From contig OY776489.1 of NCBI GenBank assembly GCA_963675655.1, positions 2,852,001 to 2,916,000 on the forward strand: a stretch of DNA of 64,000 nt, in the 5' to 3' direction. The position numbers and the translations under genes are program-made. This document shows positions 25,210 through 33,876 of this stretch, in pieces. The notes beneath the pieces were generated by a model, which did no database searches, had not been told where the DNA came from, and saw only the letters and a list, made by a program, of their open reading frames with translations. Every line of letters begins with the position of its first letter. Position 1 is the first letter of the stretch. The stretch is from CAXXOK01 sp963675655. GTDB lineage: Bacteria; Bacillota; Clostridia; Christensenellales; Aristaeellaceae.

Positions 25210-26574
25210 ATGAAAGTTGAAAAGAAGCGCGTACTGATCATCGGCATGGCGCGCAGTGGAATAGCGGCTGCTGAGCTGTTGCTCAGCCACGGCGCGATTC
25301 CTTTACTATATGATAGTAAAAATGAGCAAGCCTTTGAAGACCAATTAGGAATGCTTAAAAATACGGCATGCCAGTTCCATTTTGGAGAAAATCCGTTGGA
25401 ATTGCTGGATGAAAGCGATCTTGTTGTTATCAGCCCGGGCGTACCGATTGATGCGCCGATCGTACTTGCTGCTAAAGGCAAAGGAATCCCGTTGATAGGG
25501 GAATTGGAGCTGGGGTATGCGCTGGCTCAGGGCGAAGTGCTGGCGGTATCCGGCACAAATGGTAAAACGACAACGGTTACATTACTTGGGAAAATGTTTC
25601 AAAATGCGGGCCGTATTGCACATGTTGCAGGTAATATTGGCTATCCGCTGTCAGCCGTTGCACTGAACAGTAAAAAAGATGATGTAATTGTTACCGAGGT
25701 ATCCAGCTTTCAGCTGGAAAGTATCAAAACATTTCATCCGTGCGCGGCAGCGCTATTAAACATTACGGAAGATCACCTGAACCGGCATGGCACAATGGAA
25801 CAATACATCCGCTTAAAACAGCGCATCTTTGAGAACCAAACAGAAAAAGATGTTGCGGTGCTGAACATGGACGATCCGGTACTATTTAAGATGGCAGATA
25901 AGCTAAAAGCACGCGTTGCTTTTTTCTCAAGAACACAGCCGGTGGAAAATGGCGCATGTGTTGATAACGGGAAAATTGTTTGGCGCTGGGATGGTAATAC
26001 GAAGGTTGTTTGCGGAGCGGATGAAATACTCATTCCCGGGCCGCATAACCTTGAAAACGCATTGGCTGCAACAGCCCTGGCATCATGCCGCGGTGTACCG
26101 GCAGCAGTAATACGCCACACATTGCTGTCTTTTACCGGGGTGGAACATCGGATTGAAAAAGTGCGGAATTTACAGGGCGTTACCTACATCAACGACAGCA
26201 AGGGAACCAATGTGGATAGTACCATTAAAGCGGTGCAAAGCATGCAGGTTCAAACAGTGCTGATACTGGGCGGCTATGATAAGCATACCGATTTCACCCC
26301 TTTATGCGAGGAAATTGTGAAGTCTGGAAACATCGCGCATGTTATTGTCATCGGGCAAACAGCAGAGCAAATTGCCCAGACATTGCAAAAGGTTGGGTAT
26401 CATGCAATCGAAAAGGCAGATACGCTGGCAAGCGCCGTGCAAAAAGCGCGCTCACTTTCCAACCCCGGTGGGAATGTCTTACTGTCGCCTGCCTGCGCCA
26501 GTTTTGATATGTTCAGTGATTATGAACAGCGGGGGAAAGCCTTTAAGGAAATCGTTAACAACTTGGAGTCATAA
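25210..26574 (+). CDS. murD: UDP-N-acetylmuramoylalanine-D-glutamate ligase
   Basis: A 454-residue Mur ligase with an N-terminal Rossmann-like UDP-binding domain (VLIIGMARSGIAAAELL), the ATP site SGTNGKTTTVTLLGKM, ITEDHLNRHGTMEQY, and the C-terminal YINDSKGTNVDSTIKA and GGYDKHTDF. It adds D-glutamate to UDP-MurNAc-L-Ala in the cytoplasm. An ATGGGAGG-like site precedes the ATG. No ftsW, murG or murC follows, unlike a full cluster. Confidence 0.97.
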   Translation: MKVEKKRVLIIGMARSGIAAAELLLSHGAIPLLYDSKNEQAFEDQLGMLKNTACQFHFGENPLELLDESDLVVISPGVPIDAPIVLAAKGKGIPLIGELELGYALAQGEVLAVSGTNGKTTTVTLLGKMFQNAGRIAHVAGNIGYPLSAVALNSKKDDVIVTEVSSFQLESIKTFHPCAAALLNITEDHLNRHGTMEQYIRLKQRIFENQTEKDVAVLNMDDPVLFKMADKLKARVAFFSRTQPVENGACVDNGKIVWRWDGNTKVVCGADEILIPGPHNLENALAATALASCRGVPAAVIRHTLLSFTGVEHRIEKVRNLQGVTYINDSKGTNVDSTIKAVQSMQVQTVLILGGYDKHTDFTPLCEEIVKSGNIAHVIVIGQTAEQIAQTLQKVGYHAIEKADTLASAVQKARSLSNPGGNVLLSPACASFDMFSDYEQRGKAFKEIVNNLES

Positions 26575-26624
26575 TCTGTTTTATCAAATCAAATCTGTCT
26601 TTCCATACGCGAAGGGGTGAACGT

Positions 26625-27560
26625 ATGAAACGAAAAGTAGACCGGGAAGAGGCCGAGCGTTTTGTTGCATACGATTCATATACGTACGCGTACGATCATC
26701 CTGACGAACAAAAGCGGCATAAAAAGCAAGAAGAGCAGGATGAGCCGGATTTTGAGTCGGCGCAATGGTCACAGGAAGAGATACCCTTAACAGATGCAGA
26801 ACGTCAACGCCGGGCACGAGAACGCGCCCAGGCGCATTCGCGTGCGCTAACAACGCGGCTGATCATCGTTTTAGCTGTATTGGTTGTTATCATTATTTTG
26901 CTGCAAAAAGTTGTATTCAGCTTAACAACAGTCTACATTGTCGGTAACGATAAAATACCCGCCCAGCAAGTTGCGGCTGCTTCGGGGCTGGTAAAAGGGC
27001 TGAATATGTTTGCCATCAATGAAGAAGAAATTAAAGATAATTTAGATTCCGACCACAACATTGTCTTTTTAGGCATGCAAAAAGTATATCCCAGTACCAT
27101 TTACCTGTATATCGACGAACGGGAAGCCGTAGCGTCGATCCAGTGGCTTGGTTTGCTGTACACGCTGGATGATGCCGGTATGGTGATGGATGAAGCCAAT
27201 TCAACCGATTTACCGCAAGGAATGCCATCTCTAACGGGTATGGAGATCAGCAGCATTAATGTTGGACAGACGCTAGAAGTACGCAACCAGGCGCAGCTAA
27301 ACGCGTATATCAGCATTATATCCGAATTGGAGTTGCAGTATTATTTGGACCAGGTCACTGAAATGAACCTATCGGATACAAGCGATCTTTTTTTACAAAC
27401 AGCGAGCGGTATATCGGTTCGGCTTGGAACGGCAAAATATATGAGGGCTAAGATTGGTGCTATCCGCACAGATTTACCCTTTTTACAGCAATTGGGCAAG
27501 ACTTCCGGTGTGTTGGATGTTTCCATACCGGAGGATGCGAAGTATAGCCCGGATAGCTGA
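26625..27560 (+). CDS. ftsQ: Cell division protein FtsQ/DivIB
   Basis: A 311-residue bitopic protein: a charged cytoplasmic part of about 78 residues (rich in Glu, Arg, Gln, Lys), one transmembrane helix (about 79-100), a POTRA domain starting TTVYIVGNDKIPAQQVAAAS, and a beta domain. FtsQ links early and late divisome proteins. A GAAGGGG site precedes the ATG. It ends the first division gene block; tRNA genes then interrupt before ftsA. Confidence 0.88.
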   Translation: MKRKVDREEAERFVAYDSYTYAYDHPDEQKRHKKQEEQDEPDFESAQWSQEEIPLTDAERQRRARERAQAHSRALTTRLIIVLAVLVVIIILLQKVVFSLTTVYIVGNDKIPAQQVAAASGLVKGLNMFAINEEEIKDNLDSDHNIVFLGMQKVYPSTIYLYIDEREAVASIQWLGLLYTLDDAGMVMDEANSTDLPQGMPSLTGMEISSINVGQTLEVRNQAQLNAYISIISELELQYYLDQVTEMNLSDTSDLFLQTASGISVRLGTAKYMRAKIGAIRTDLPFLQQLGKTSGVLDVSIPEDAKYSPDS

Positions 27561-27634
27561 CAGGCTGTTTTTATGCGTTTAATAAGGCTTTACACGGCAT
27601 GAAAGAAAAATTATTGATTTCGGTAAAAAACCTG

Positions 27635-27663
27635 TTGACAGCGTATGAAGTTTATAGTATTAT
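27635..27663 (+). promoter_or_regulatory. Strong promoter of the tRNA-Met pair
   Basis: A perfect TTGACA at 27635-27640 and TATTAT at 27658-27663 are 17 bases apart, with the first tRNA starting 25 bases after the -10 element. Such near-consensus promoters are typical of stable RNA genes. Confidence 0.85.
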
Positions 27664-27688
27664 TATGACCGTCGCTTGTGCGAATTGA

Positions 27689-27765
<77 letters not shown>

Positions 27766-27768
27766 TAT

Positions 27769-27845
27769 GGCGGCGTAGCTCAGTTGGCTAGAGCATTCGG
27801 TTCATACCCGGAGTGTCGAGAGTTCAAGTCTCCCCGCCGCTACCA
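27769..27845 (+). tRNA. Elongator tRNA-Met (CAT)
   Basis: A 77-base tRNA with encoded CCA, three bases after the initiator tRNA. Acceptor arm GGCGGCG pairs with CGCCGCT (one G-T), and the anticodon loop is TTCATAC. The body closely follows Firmicutes elongator tRNA-Met; a lysidine-type tRNA-Ile(CAT) is less likely. Confidence 0.88.
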
Positions 27846-27857
27846 AAATTTTTACTG

Positions 27858-27887
27858 AAAAGCCTTCCTTCATCGGAAGGCTTTTTT
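27858..27887 (+). terminator. Intrinsic terminator of the tRNA unit
   Basis: AAAGCCTTCC 27858-27867 region pairs with GGAAGGCTTT from 27875, loop TTCATC, followed by a T run to 27887. Confidence 0.9.
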
Positions 27888-28247
27888 GTTGCACAGTTGC
27901 CACAATCAGAGCAGGTATGGTAAAATTAGTCATGCGATTCGGATAAGGCTGTTTTTTACAATGAAAAGAGAGCAAAAAGCAGTTTCGTAAAGATTTCGTA
28001 AGCACATCCGGTAATTGCTAATTCAGCTAAAAGAGGCGGTTTTTTGTTGTAATTGCAAAAAAAGTGGCGAAAAAGGGACTTCTCTCTTGCGTATAACACA
28101 TAAAAAGGTTACAATAAATGATGATATTTTGGGTTTGTGTGACTTTAGCAGGTTTCGACCTGTAAAGCGAATGCAACTGGAATATACCGCGACGCAATCC
28201 GTATGTGGGTTGCGGTTGATTCCTTAGGAACAGGGGTATGTCAAACC
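27888..28247 (+). other. Non-coding leader region before ftsA
   Basis: About 360 bases between the tRNA terminator and ftsA hold only a promoter (28087-28115) and a leader of about 125 bases. Short frames here lack ribosome sites. I recognise no RNA element. Confidence 0.5.
28087..28115 (+). promoter_or_regulatory. Promoter of ftsA-ftsZ
   Basis: TTGCGT 28087-28092 and TACAAT 28110-28115 with a 17-base spacer. It gives the ftsAZ pair a transcript independent of the mraZ promoter. Confidence 0.65.
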
Positions 28248-29441
28248 ATGAAATCAACAATCGCAGCAATTGATTTTGGAACGAGTAAAATAGTGACACT
28301 GGTGTCGGAAACCAGCGGAGCGCAGCGATGTGATATCATCGGTGCGGGTATTGCCGTATACGATGGTTTCTTAGAAGGGGAATGGAATAACCCTGCCTTG
28401 CTGAACGAAGCGATCGGTAAATCCATTATGGAAGCCGAGCAGCAGGCAAAGCGTAAAATCCGCGAGATCAATGTGGGCGTACCGGGCGAATTCTCCCGGG
28501 TGTATGCAGTGGAGACCACTGTGACCATTCAGGGCACAGATCCACGCGTAACGCCGCGCCACGTTGAGAAGATCTTCGCCAATGCGGATAAGCAGCTTTC
28601 TCCGGTGCGGGGCGTTGTAGTACACCGCAGCCCGGCGTGGTTTATGGTAGACGGAGGTAAAAAGACGCTGGAGCCCGTTGGATTAAAAGGTACGGAGCTT
28701 AAAGCACTGGTCTCTTTTGTGGTTGCCGATACGTTTTTTCTGGACGACGTAATGGCAAGGCTGAGAGACATGAACATTACCATCAGCGGATTTTTCAGCA
28801 CTTCCACCGGCGAAGCGATGCTGTATCTGCTGGAGGAAGACCGTGACCGTACTGCAATCTTGATTGATATTGGGTACTTGAGCACCGATGTAATGGCCGT
28901 AGAAGGCGATGCGTTGATTTTCCAAAAGACGCTTCCGGTAGGCGGTGGGCATATCGCAGCTGATATCGCCGAAGGGCTGTCCATTCCGCTGGCGGCGGCA
29001 GAACAAATAAAGCGTGACTATGTATACGGTATATCAACGATAAAGCAGGAGTATTCGGTCTCTGGCGGCGATGGCATCAAGAGCGAGACGTTTACACAGG
29101 AACAGGTTTCCGAAGTACTGGAACCGCGCGTAGATGAAATTGCTGATATGATTAAAGAGTGCATCAGTGACAGCGGCATTAAGCTGGGCAACTGGTCTAC
29201 CGTATATTTAACGGGCGGTGGATTGTGTTTGAACCGGGGCGGCCGCGATTACCTCGCAGGCAAGCTGAACCGACCGGTACGCGAAACCATCAAGCGTACA
29301 ATCAAGCTATCCAGTCCGATCTATGCAAGCGCAATGGGCCTGATGGATTTGATTATTGATACTATCGAATCACGCAATGCCCCTGCAAACGGCGTGGCTG
29401 GCGGCATGAAGGAATTTTTCAAGAGCTTGCTGGGCAGCTAA
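28248..29441 (+). CDS. ftsA: Cell division protein FtsA
   Basis: A 397-residue actin-like protein that tethers FtsZ to the membrane. It starts STIAAIDFGTSKIVTLVSE (phosphate 1 loop), has the SHS2-like 1C insertion, the second phosphate loop LIDIGYLSTDVMAV, GGGHIAADIAEGLSIPL, and the adenosine motif VYLTGGGLCLNRG. The last residues GMKEFFKSLLGS form a short amphipathic helix, the expected membrane anchor. ATG 28248 is preceded by AGGGG; the frame is open upstream to 28203. ftsZ follows after 47 bases. Confidence 0.9.
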   Translation: MKSTIAAIDFGTSKIVTLVSETSGAQRCDIIGAGIAVYDGFLEGEWNNPALLNEAIGKSIMEAEQQAKRKIREINVGVPGEFSRVYAVETTVTIQGTDPRVTPRHVEKIFANADKQLSPVRGVVVHRSPAWFMVDGGKKTLEPVGLKGTELKALVSFVVADTFFLDDVMARLRDMNITISGFFSTSTGEAMLYLLEEDRDRTAILIDIGYLSTDVMAVEGDALIFQKTLPVGGGHIAADIAEGLSIPLAAAEQIKRDYVYGISTIKQEYSVSGGDGIKSETFTQEQVSEVLEPRVDEIADMIKECISDSGIKLGNWSTVYLTGGGLCLNRGGRDYLAGKLNRPVRETIKRTIKLSSPIYASAMGLMDLIIDTIESRNAPANGVAGGMKEFFKSLLGS

Positions 29442-29488
29442 ACAGGGCGCCAAGCGGGAATGTTAAACGCAGACTAGGGGGATGAGCT

Positions 29489-31033
29489 GTGCTCGAATTT
29501 CAGATTGAAGACCAACAGAACTTTGCTACCATCAAGGTAATTGGTTGTGGCGGCGCAGGTAACAATGCCGTTAATCGTATGGTGGATGCTGGTCTGAAGG
29601 GCGTTGAGTTTATTGCCATTAATACGGATCGTCAAGCTTTGGCGATGAGTAAGGCAAGCACGACGATTCAGATTGGTGAGAAGCTAACCAAAGGCCTTGG
29701 TGCAGGCTCCGTGCCCGAAGTGGGCCGCAGAGCTGCCGAAGAAAGCCGTGAAGAGATCGCACAAGCCATTAAAGGCGCCGACCTTGTTTTTGTTACGGCC
29801 GGCATGGGCGGTGGCACCGGCACGGGCGCAGCGCCTATTGTGGCAGAAATTGCCCGTGATTTGAATTGCCTTACCATTGCGGTTGTTACCAAGCCTTTTC
29901 AGTTTGAAGGCAAACAGCGCATGAAAAACGCCGAAATGGGCGTAATTGACCTGAAGCAGCGCGTGGATACGCTGGTAGTCATCCCTAACGACCGCCTGTT
30001 GCAGGTGGTTTCCAAGGGGACTACCATGCTGGAAGCATTCCGCATTGCGGATGACGTACTGCGCCAAGGCATTCAGGGCATCAGTGATTTAATCGCTGTA
30101 CCTGCGCTGATCAACCTGGACTTTGCAGACGTAAAGACGGTTATGGAATCCGGCGGACTGGCCCATATGGGTATTGGCGTTGGCAAAGGCGAAAACCGCA
30201 TGGTGGAAGCCGCCAAGAACGCTATTTCAAGCCCGCTGCTGGAAACCAGCATTGATGGCGCTCGTGCCGTGCTGATTAACATCACCGGCGGCGAAGATAT
30301 GAGTATCATTGATATTAATGAAGCCGCCAATCTGGTAATGCAGGCAGCCGACGGTGAAGCCAATATCATTTTCGGTGCGGGTATCGATAATGAAATGGAC
30401 GACCAGGTTCGCATTACAGTAATCGCAACCGGATTTGAGAAAACGCCATTTCCGACGCGGGAAAAAGGGAAGGGCCTTGGCGCAGATCGGGATTGGACGC
30501 GTGCAGCTGCCGGGCAGGAGAGCACCACGACCTACCATCCCACGCCGCTGATTCAGCAGGATTATCCTACACCGTCTTACGAGGACATGAGCTTCGATAT
30601 GGGCGGTGAGGAGGATTACCAAAGTGGTTACGGCACCGGTATGGGAAATATCCCCACACCTGCAGCTATGCCACCGATGATGCAGGGCGGACAGGGGATG
30701 TATCAGGGCGGCTATAATCAAGGCTATCAGCAGAGCTATGGTCAGCCTATGAATAACGATTATAACAATATGATGGGGGCGCAGATGCCTTATCAGGGCA
30801 TGCAACAGATACCCCAGCAGATGGAATATGGCCAAAGCTATAGCGCGGGGATGCAACCCCAACCCCAGCAGCAGATGCCGGAGCAGCAAGCCCCACAGGA
30901 GCAGCCTGCGCCGTTTACCAGCGCCCCGTCTGCGCCGACCGAAAAACCAGCAGAACAACCAATGAATAACGCTTCTGTTGAACGTGATGATCTCGGTGTA
31001 CCGGCTTTCCTGCGTCGTCCCTCAAAGAAGTAA
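29489..31033 (+). CDS. ftsZ: Cell division protein FtsZ with long low-complexity linker
   Basis: A 514-residue tubulin-like GTPase forming the Z ring. The globular part (about 1-318) has VIGCGGAGNNAVNRM, the G-box GMGGGTGTGAAPIVAEIA and the T7 region NLDFADVKTVM. The final DDLGVPAFLRRPSKK is the conserved C-terminal peptide that binds FtsA. Between them lies a linker of about 180 residues rich in Gln, Met, Tyr, Pro, Gly and Asn, far longer than the usual 50 or so, making the protein well above the normal 380-400. GTG 29489 follows AGGGGG. A strong terminator follows. Confidence 0.97.
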   Translation: MLEFQIEDQQNFATIKVIGCGGAGNNAVNRMVDAGLKGVEFIAINTDRQALAMSKASTTIQIGEKLTKGLGAGSVPEVGRRAAEESREEIAQAIKGADLVFVTAGMGGGTGTGAAPIVAEIARDLNCLTIAVVTKPFQFEGKQRMKNAEMGVIDLKQRVDTLVVIPNDRLLQVVSKGTTMLEAFRIADDVLRQGIQGISDLIAVPALINLDFADVKTVMESGGLAHMGIGVGKGENRMVEAAKNAISSPLLETSIDGARAVLINITGGEDMSIIDINEAANLVMQAADGEANIIFGAGIDNEMDDQVRITVIATGFEKTPFPTREKGKGLGADRDWTRAAAGQESTTTYHPTPLIQQDYPTPSYEDMSFDMGGEEDYQSGYGTGMGNIPTPAAMPPMMQGGQGMYQGGYNQGYQQSYGQPMNNDYNNMMGAQMPYQGMQQIPQQMEYGQSYSAGMQPQPQQQMPEQQAPQEQPAPFTSAPSAPTEKPAEQPMNNASVERDDLGVPAFLRRPSKK

Positions 31034-31046
31034 ATAATGTCTTTTG

Positions 31047-31087
31047 CACCGCTCCGTTGAAAGAGATATACGGAGCGGTGTTTTTTT
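31047..31087 (+). terminator. Intrinsic terminator after ftsZ
   Basis: CACCGCTCCGT 31047-31057 pairs with ACGGAGCGGTG 31070-31080, followed by seven T. Confidence 0.95.
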
Positions 31088-31606
31088 ATGGCACTACGTC
31101 TATGATCGATAATCCTCAGCGATGATGATGGAATTAAAATGCGTTGGACTCAAGATAATAAATTGCATTCATATTGTTATGAAATAAATAAATGTAACAT
31201 CACTTGATTACAGTCGATGGGTTTAGTATACAATCGAAATACTTTTTATGGATTCCAAAAGATGACTCATTAGCTTATTTTACAGGTATATAAGTATTCG
31301 TGTATGAACAGGACAACGATTAGAAAGCAAATTGAAGCAACGAGAATAAGCCAATATCATGTATTTGTTTTACCAAAATTGGTCTCTACCACGCTTTTAA
31401 AACAAACATGCTAGCATCAACCTCAAGGTGTGCTGAAAGGTCTTTCAATCGCAAACTGTGCCCCGAATATCGTAAATAAGCGTCGTTTCATTCATATATC
31501 AATGGCAAACATGTATTTATCATTTTTTACTCTTTGGGTTGAAACTTTAAGCTTCTTTAATTCCACCAACGCAGTTGGCGGTTGTATAACGTTAAAGCTG
31601 TACATT
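31088..31606 (+). other. Gene-less AT-rich stretch between ftsZ and groEL terminators
   Basis: About 520 bases with no convincing gene. It is more AT-rich than its surroundings. It holds an orphan promoter-like pair, TTGATT 31204-31209 and TATACA 31227-31232 (17-base spacer), and an inverted repeat TTTGTTTTA/TAAAACAAA at about 31364-31409. A 98-codon plus-strand frame from 31430 runs through the groEL terminator into groEL antisense and looks spurious. A small RNA is possible but unproven. Confidence 0.4.
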
Positions 31607-31638
31607 GGAAAAGGCCGAGTCATTAAGACTCGGCCTTT
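31607..31638 (-). terminator. Terminator of groES-groEL
   Basis: AAAGGCCGAGTC 31610-31621 pairs with GACTCGGCCTTT 31627-31638; read on the minus strand, the stem is followed by a TTTTCC tail. It lies about 20 bases beyond the groEL stop. Confidence 0.88.
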
Positions 31639-31658
31639 GATAGATGGTTTGCGTTGGC

Positions 31659-33287
31659 TTAGTACATGCCGCCCATACCGCCGGGCGCTGCGGGCGCTGC
31701 GGGTTCGGGAGCGGGAATGTCGGTAACAAGGCTTTCGGTGGTCAGAACCATCGCAGCAATGCTGCTGGCGTTCTGCAGGGCAGAACGGGTGACCTTCGTC
31801 GGATCGATAATGCCGCGTTCGATCATGTCTACGTATTCGCCCTTGAGAGCATCGTAACCATAGCCCTGCTTGTGGCTGTTCTTGATGTTCTCTACGATAA
31901 CGCTACCGTCAATACCAGCATTGATGGAAATCTGGCGCAGGGGCTCTTCCAGTGCGCGCAGGATGATCTGTACGCCCGTCTTGGCATCGCCGGCAAACTT
32001 GGAAAGCTCGCCCTGTACATCCGCCAAAACATTCAGCAGCGCAATGCCACCGCCCGGCACGATGCCTTCTTCCACAGCAGCGCGGGTCGCGGCCAGCGCA
32101 TCCTCAATGCGCAGCTTGCGCTCTTTCATTTCTACTTCGGTAGCAGCACCAACGGAGATAACCGCAACGCCGCCAGCCAGTTTAGCCAGACGTTCCTGCA
32201 GCTTTTCACGGTCGTAATCGCTGGTGGTATCGTCAATCTGCTTGCGGATGCTGCTTACGCGGGCTTCAATATCCTCTTTGGAACCGGCGCCTTCTACGAT
32301 GGTGGTGTTCTCTTTATCCACCTTCACCTGACGGGCGGTACCCAGCATATCCAAAGTGGTTTCTTTCAGGTCCAAACCGAGTTCTTCGGTGATTACCTGG
32401 CCACCGGTAAGGGTAGCGATATCGCGGAGCATATCCTTACGGCGATCGCCAAAGCCGGGGGCTTTCACGGCGACGCAGGTAAAGGTGCCGCGCAGCTTAT
32501 TGAGTACCAGCGTAGCAAGCGCTTCGCCTTCTACATCCTCGGCAATAATCAGCATCTTCTTGCCGGACTGTACGACCTGCTCAAGCACAGGAAGAATTTC
32601 CTGAATGTTGCTGATCTTTTTATCCGTGATGAGGATCATCGGATTATCCAAAACAGCTTCCATCTTCTCGGAGTCGGTTACCATGTACGCGCTGGCATAG
32701 CCGCGGTCAAACTGCATGCCTTCTACGGTGCTCAGTTCGGTCTTCATGGTCTTGCTTTCTTCAACAGTGATAACCCCGTCCTTGCCTACGGTGTCCATCG
32801 CGTCGGAAATCAGCTTGCCGATCTCTTCATCGCCAGCGGAAATGCTAGCAACCTGCGTGATCGCCTGCTTGCCGTTGATGGGCTGACTGAGCTTGCGCAG
32901 GCCTTCCACAGCGGCGTTAACAGCGGATTCCAAACCGCGTTTCAGCACCATAGGGTTGGCGCCTGCAGCCAGATTGCGAAGACCTTCGCGCACAATCGCC
33001 TGTGCGAGCACCGTAGCGGTGGTGGTGCCGTCGCCGGCAACATCATTGGTCTTAGTGGCTACTTCTTTCACCAGCTGGGCGCCCATGTTTTCAAACGGGT
33101 CTTCCAGCTCAATTTCTTTGGCAATGGTAACGCCGTCATTGGTAATCAGCGGCGCGCCAAATTTCTTATCCAGCACTACGTTGCGGCCTTTAGGGCCCAG
33201 CGTGATTTTAACGGTATTAGCAAGCGCGTCTACGCCCTTTTGCAGCGCTTGACGTGCGTCCTCGCTATACTTAATCTGCTTAGCCAT
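31659..33287 (-). CDS. groEL: Chaperonin GroEL (Hsp60)
   Basis: A 542-residue chaperonin subunit. It begins KQIKYSEDARQALQKGVDAL, has the ATP motif VAGDGTTTATVLAQAI, and ends in the usual Gly/Met tail GGMGGMY. It forms the double ring that folds proteins with GroES. A GGAGG site lies before the ATG; groES is 32 bases upstream on the same strand, and both are under the CIRCE element. Confidence 0.99.
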   Translation of the reverse strand: MAKQIKYSEDARQALQKGVDALANTVKITLGPKGRNVVLDKKFGAPLITNDGVTIAKEIELEDPFENMGAQLVKEVATKTNDVAGDGTTTATVLAQAIVREGLRNLAAGANPMVLKRGLESAVNAAVEGLRKLSQPINGKQAITQVASISAGDEEIGKLISDAMDTVGKDGVITVEESKTMKTELSTVEGMQFDRGYASAYMVTDSEKMEAVLDNPMILITDKKISNIQEILPVLEQVVQSGKKMLIIAEDVEGEALATLVLNKLRGTFTCVAVKAPGFGDRRKDMLRDIATLTGGQVITEELGLDLKETTLDMLGTARQVKVDKENTTIVEGAGSKEDIEARVSSIRKQIDDTTSDYDREKLQERLAKLAGGVAVISVGAATEVEMKERKLRIEDALAATRAAVEEGIVPGGGIALLNVLADVQGELSKFAGDAKTGVQIILRALEEPLRQISINAGIDGSVIVENIKNSHKQGYGYDALKGEYVDMIERGIIDPTKVTRSALQNASSIAAMVLTTESLVTDIPAPEPAAPAAPGGMGGMY

Positions 33288-33319
33288 ATCGATAACCTCC
33301 TAATGTTATACTCTTTGTG

Positions 33320-33604
33320 TTATTCAACAGTCGCCAAAATGTCGCTTTGACGTACGATGATCATCTCTTCGCCGTCCAGTTTTACTTCGGTGCCGGCATA
33401 TTTGCTGTAGATGACCTTATCGCCGGTTTTGACATTCATGGTCACTTCTTTACCATCGACCATGCCACCGGGGCCAACAGCAAGCACTTCCGCCATCTGG
33501 GGCTTCTCCTTGGAGCCGCTCGTGAGCAAAATGCCACTTTTTGTGGTTTCTTCCGCCTCGATGTTTTTAATAACGACACGGTCGCCTAACGGCTTTACAT
33601 TCAT
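33320..33604 (-). CDS. groES: Co-chaperonin GroES
   Basis: A 94-residue GroES of standard length, starting MNVKPLGDRVVIK, with the mobile loop region EETTKSGILLTSGSKEKPQ and the C-terminal KLDGEEMIIVRQSDILA. It caps the GroEL ring. A GGGAGGA site precedes the ATG, and the CIRCE operator lies 38 bases upstream. Confidence 0.99.
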   Translation of the reverse strand: MNVKPLGDRVVIKNIEAEETTKSGILLTSGSKEKPQMAEVLAVGPGGMVDGKEVTMNVKTGDKVIYSKYAGTEVKLDGEEMIIVRQSDILATVE

Positions 33605-33641
33605 GATAGTTCCTCCCTATCCGTTATTAATGTTTCTTCTG

Positions 33642-33668
33642 TTAGCACTCACTTATACCGAGTGCTAA
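33642..33668 (-). promoter_or_regulatory. CIRCE element (HrcA operator)
   Basis: TTAGCACTC at 33642-33650 and GAGTGCTAA at 33660-33668 form the perfect 9-9-9 inverted repeat of CIRCE. It implies HrcA repression and heat-shock induction of groESL; hrcA is not in the window. Confidence 0.98.
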
Positions 33669-33678
33669 CAACGTTGTT

Positions 33679-33707
33679 AGTTTACGTCATTTTGCTATAA
33701 TAAGCAA
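33679..33707 (-). promoter_or_regulatory. Promoter of groES-groEL
   Basis: On the minus strand TTGCTT (33707-33702) and TAAACT (33684-33679) are 17 bases apart, so transcription would start next to CIRCE. The -10 match is only partial; a TATTAT nearby is an alternative. Confidence 0.5.
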
Positions 33708-33876
33708 CACCAACAACAACTTGGGAGGGCCGAATATGTGCTGGAAAGTCGCAGAATAAGCGAAAAACTAGCATTTACTCTGGATTAATCCATATTACGC
33801 CTATATCCTTAATTATTCATACAAACACATCATGAAAAATGATTACAATTATGGTACAATCGACTCTGAGAAGGTG

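Noticed and set aside
27769..27845. tRNA-Ile2 (lysidine-type CAT)
   Set aside because: The body follows elongator tRNA-Met of Firmicutes closely, including the acceptor arm, so Met is preferred.
28015..28227. A 70-codon frame before ftsA
   Set aside because: It overlaps the ftsA promoter, has no ribosome site and no recognisable features.
30227..30958. A 243-codon minus-strand frame within ftsZ
   Set aside because: It is a shadow of the FtsZ linker, where biased codon use keeps the opposite strand open.
30640..30960. Possible tandem DNA repeat
   Set aside because: The similarity comes from recurrent Gln/Met/Gly/Pro codons in the FtsZ linker; no exact unit repeats at a fixed period.
31430..31726. 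A 98-codon plus-strand frame before groEL
   Set aside because: It crosses the groEL terminator and ends in groEL antisense; the composition is not protein-like.
31644..33350. A 568-codon open frame on the plus strand
   Set aside because: It is the antisense shadow of groES-groEL. The minus-strand proteins are unmistakable GroEL and GroES with CIRCE and terminator; the plus frame lacks a ribosome site and family features.
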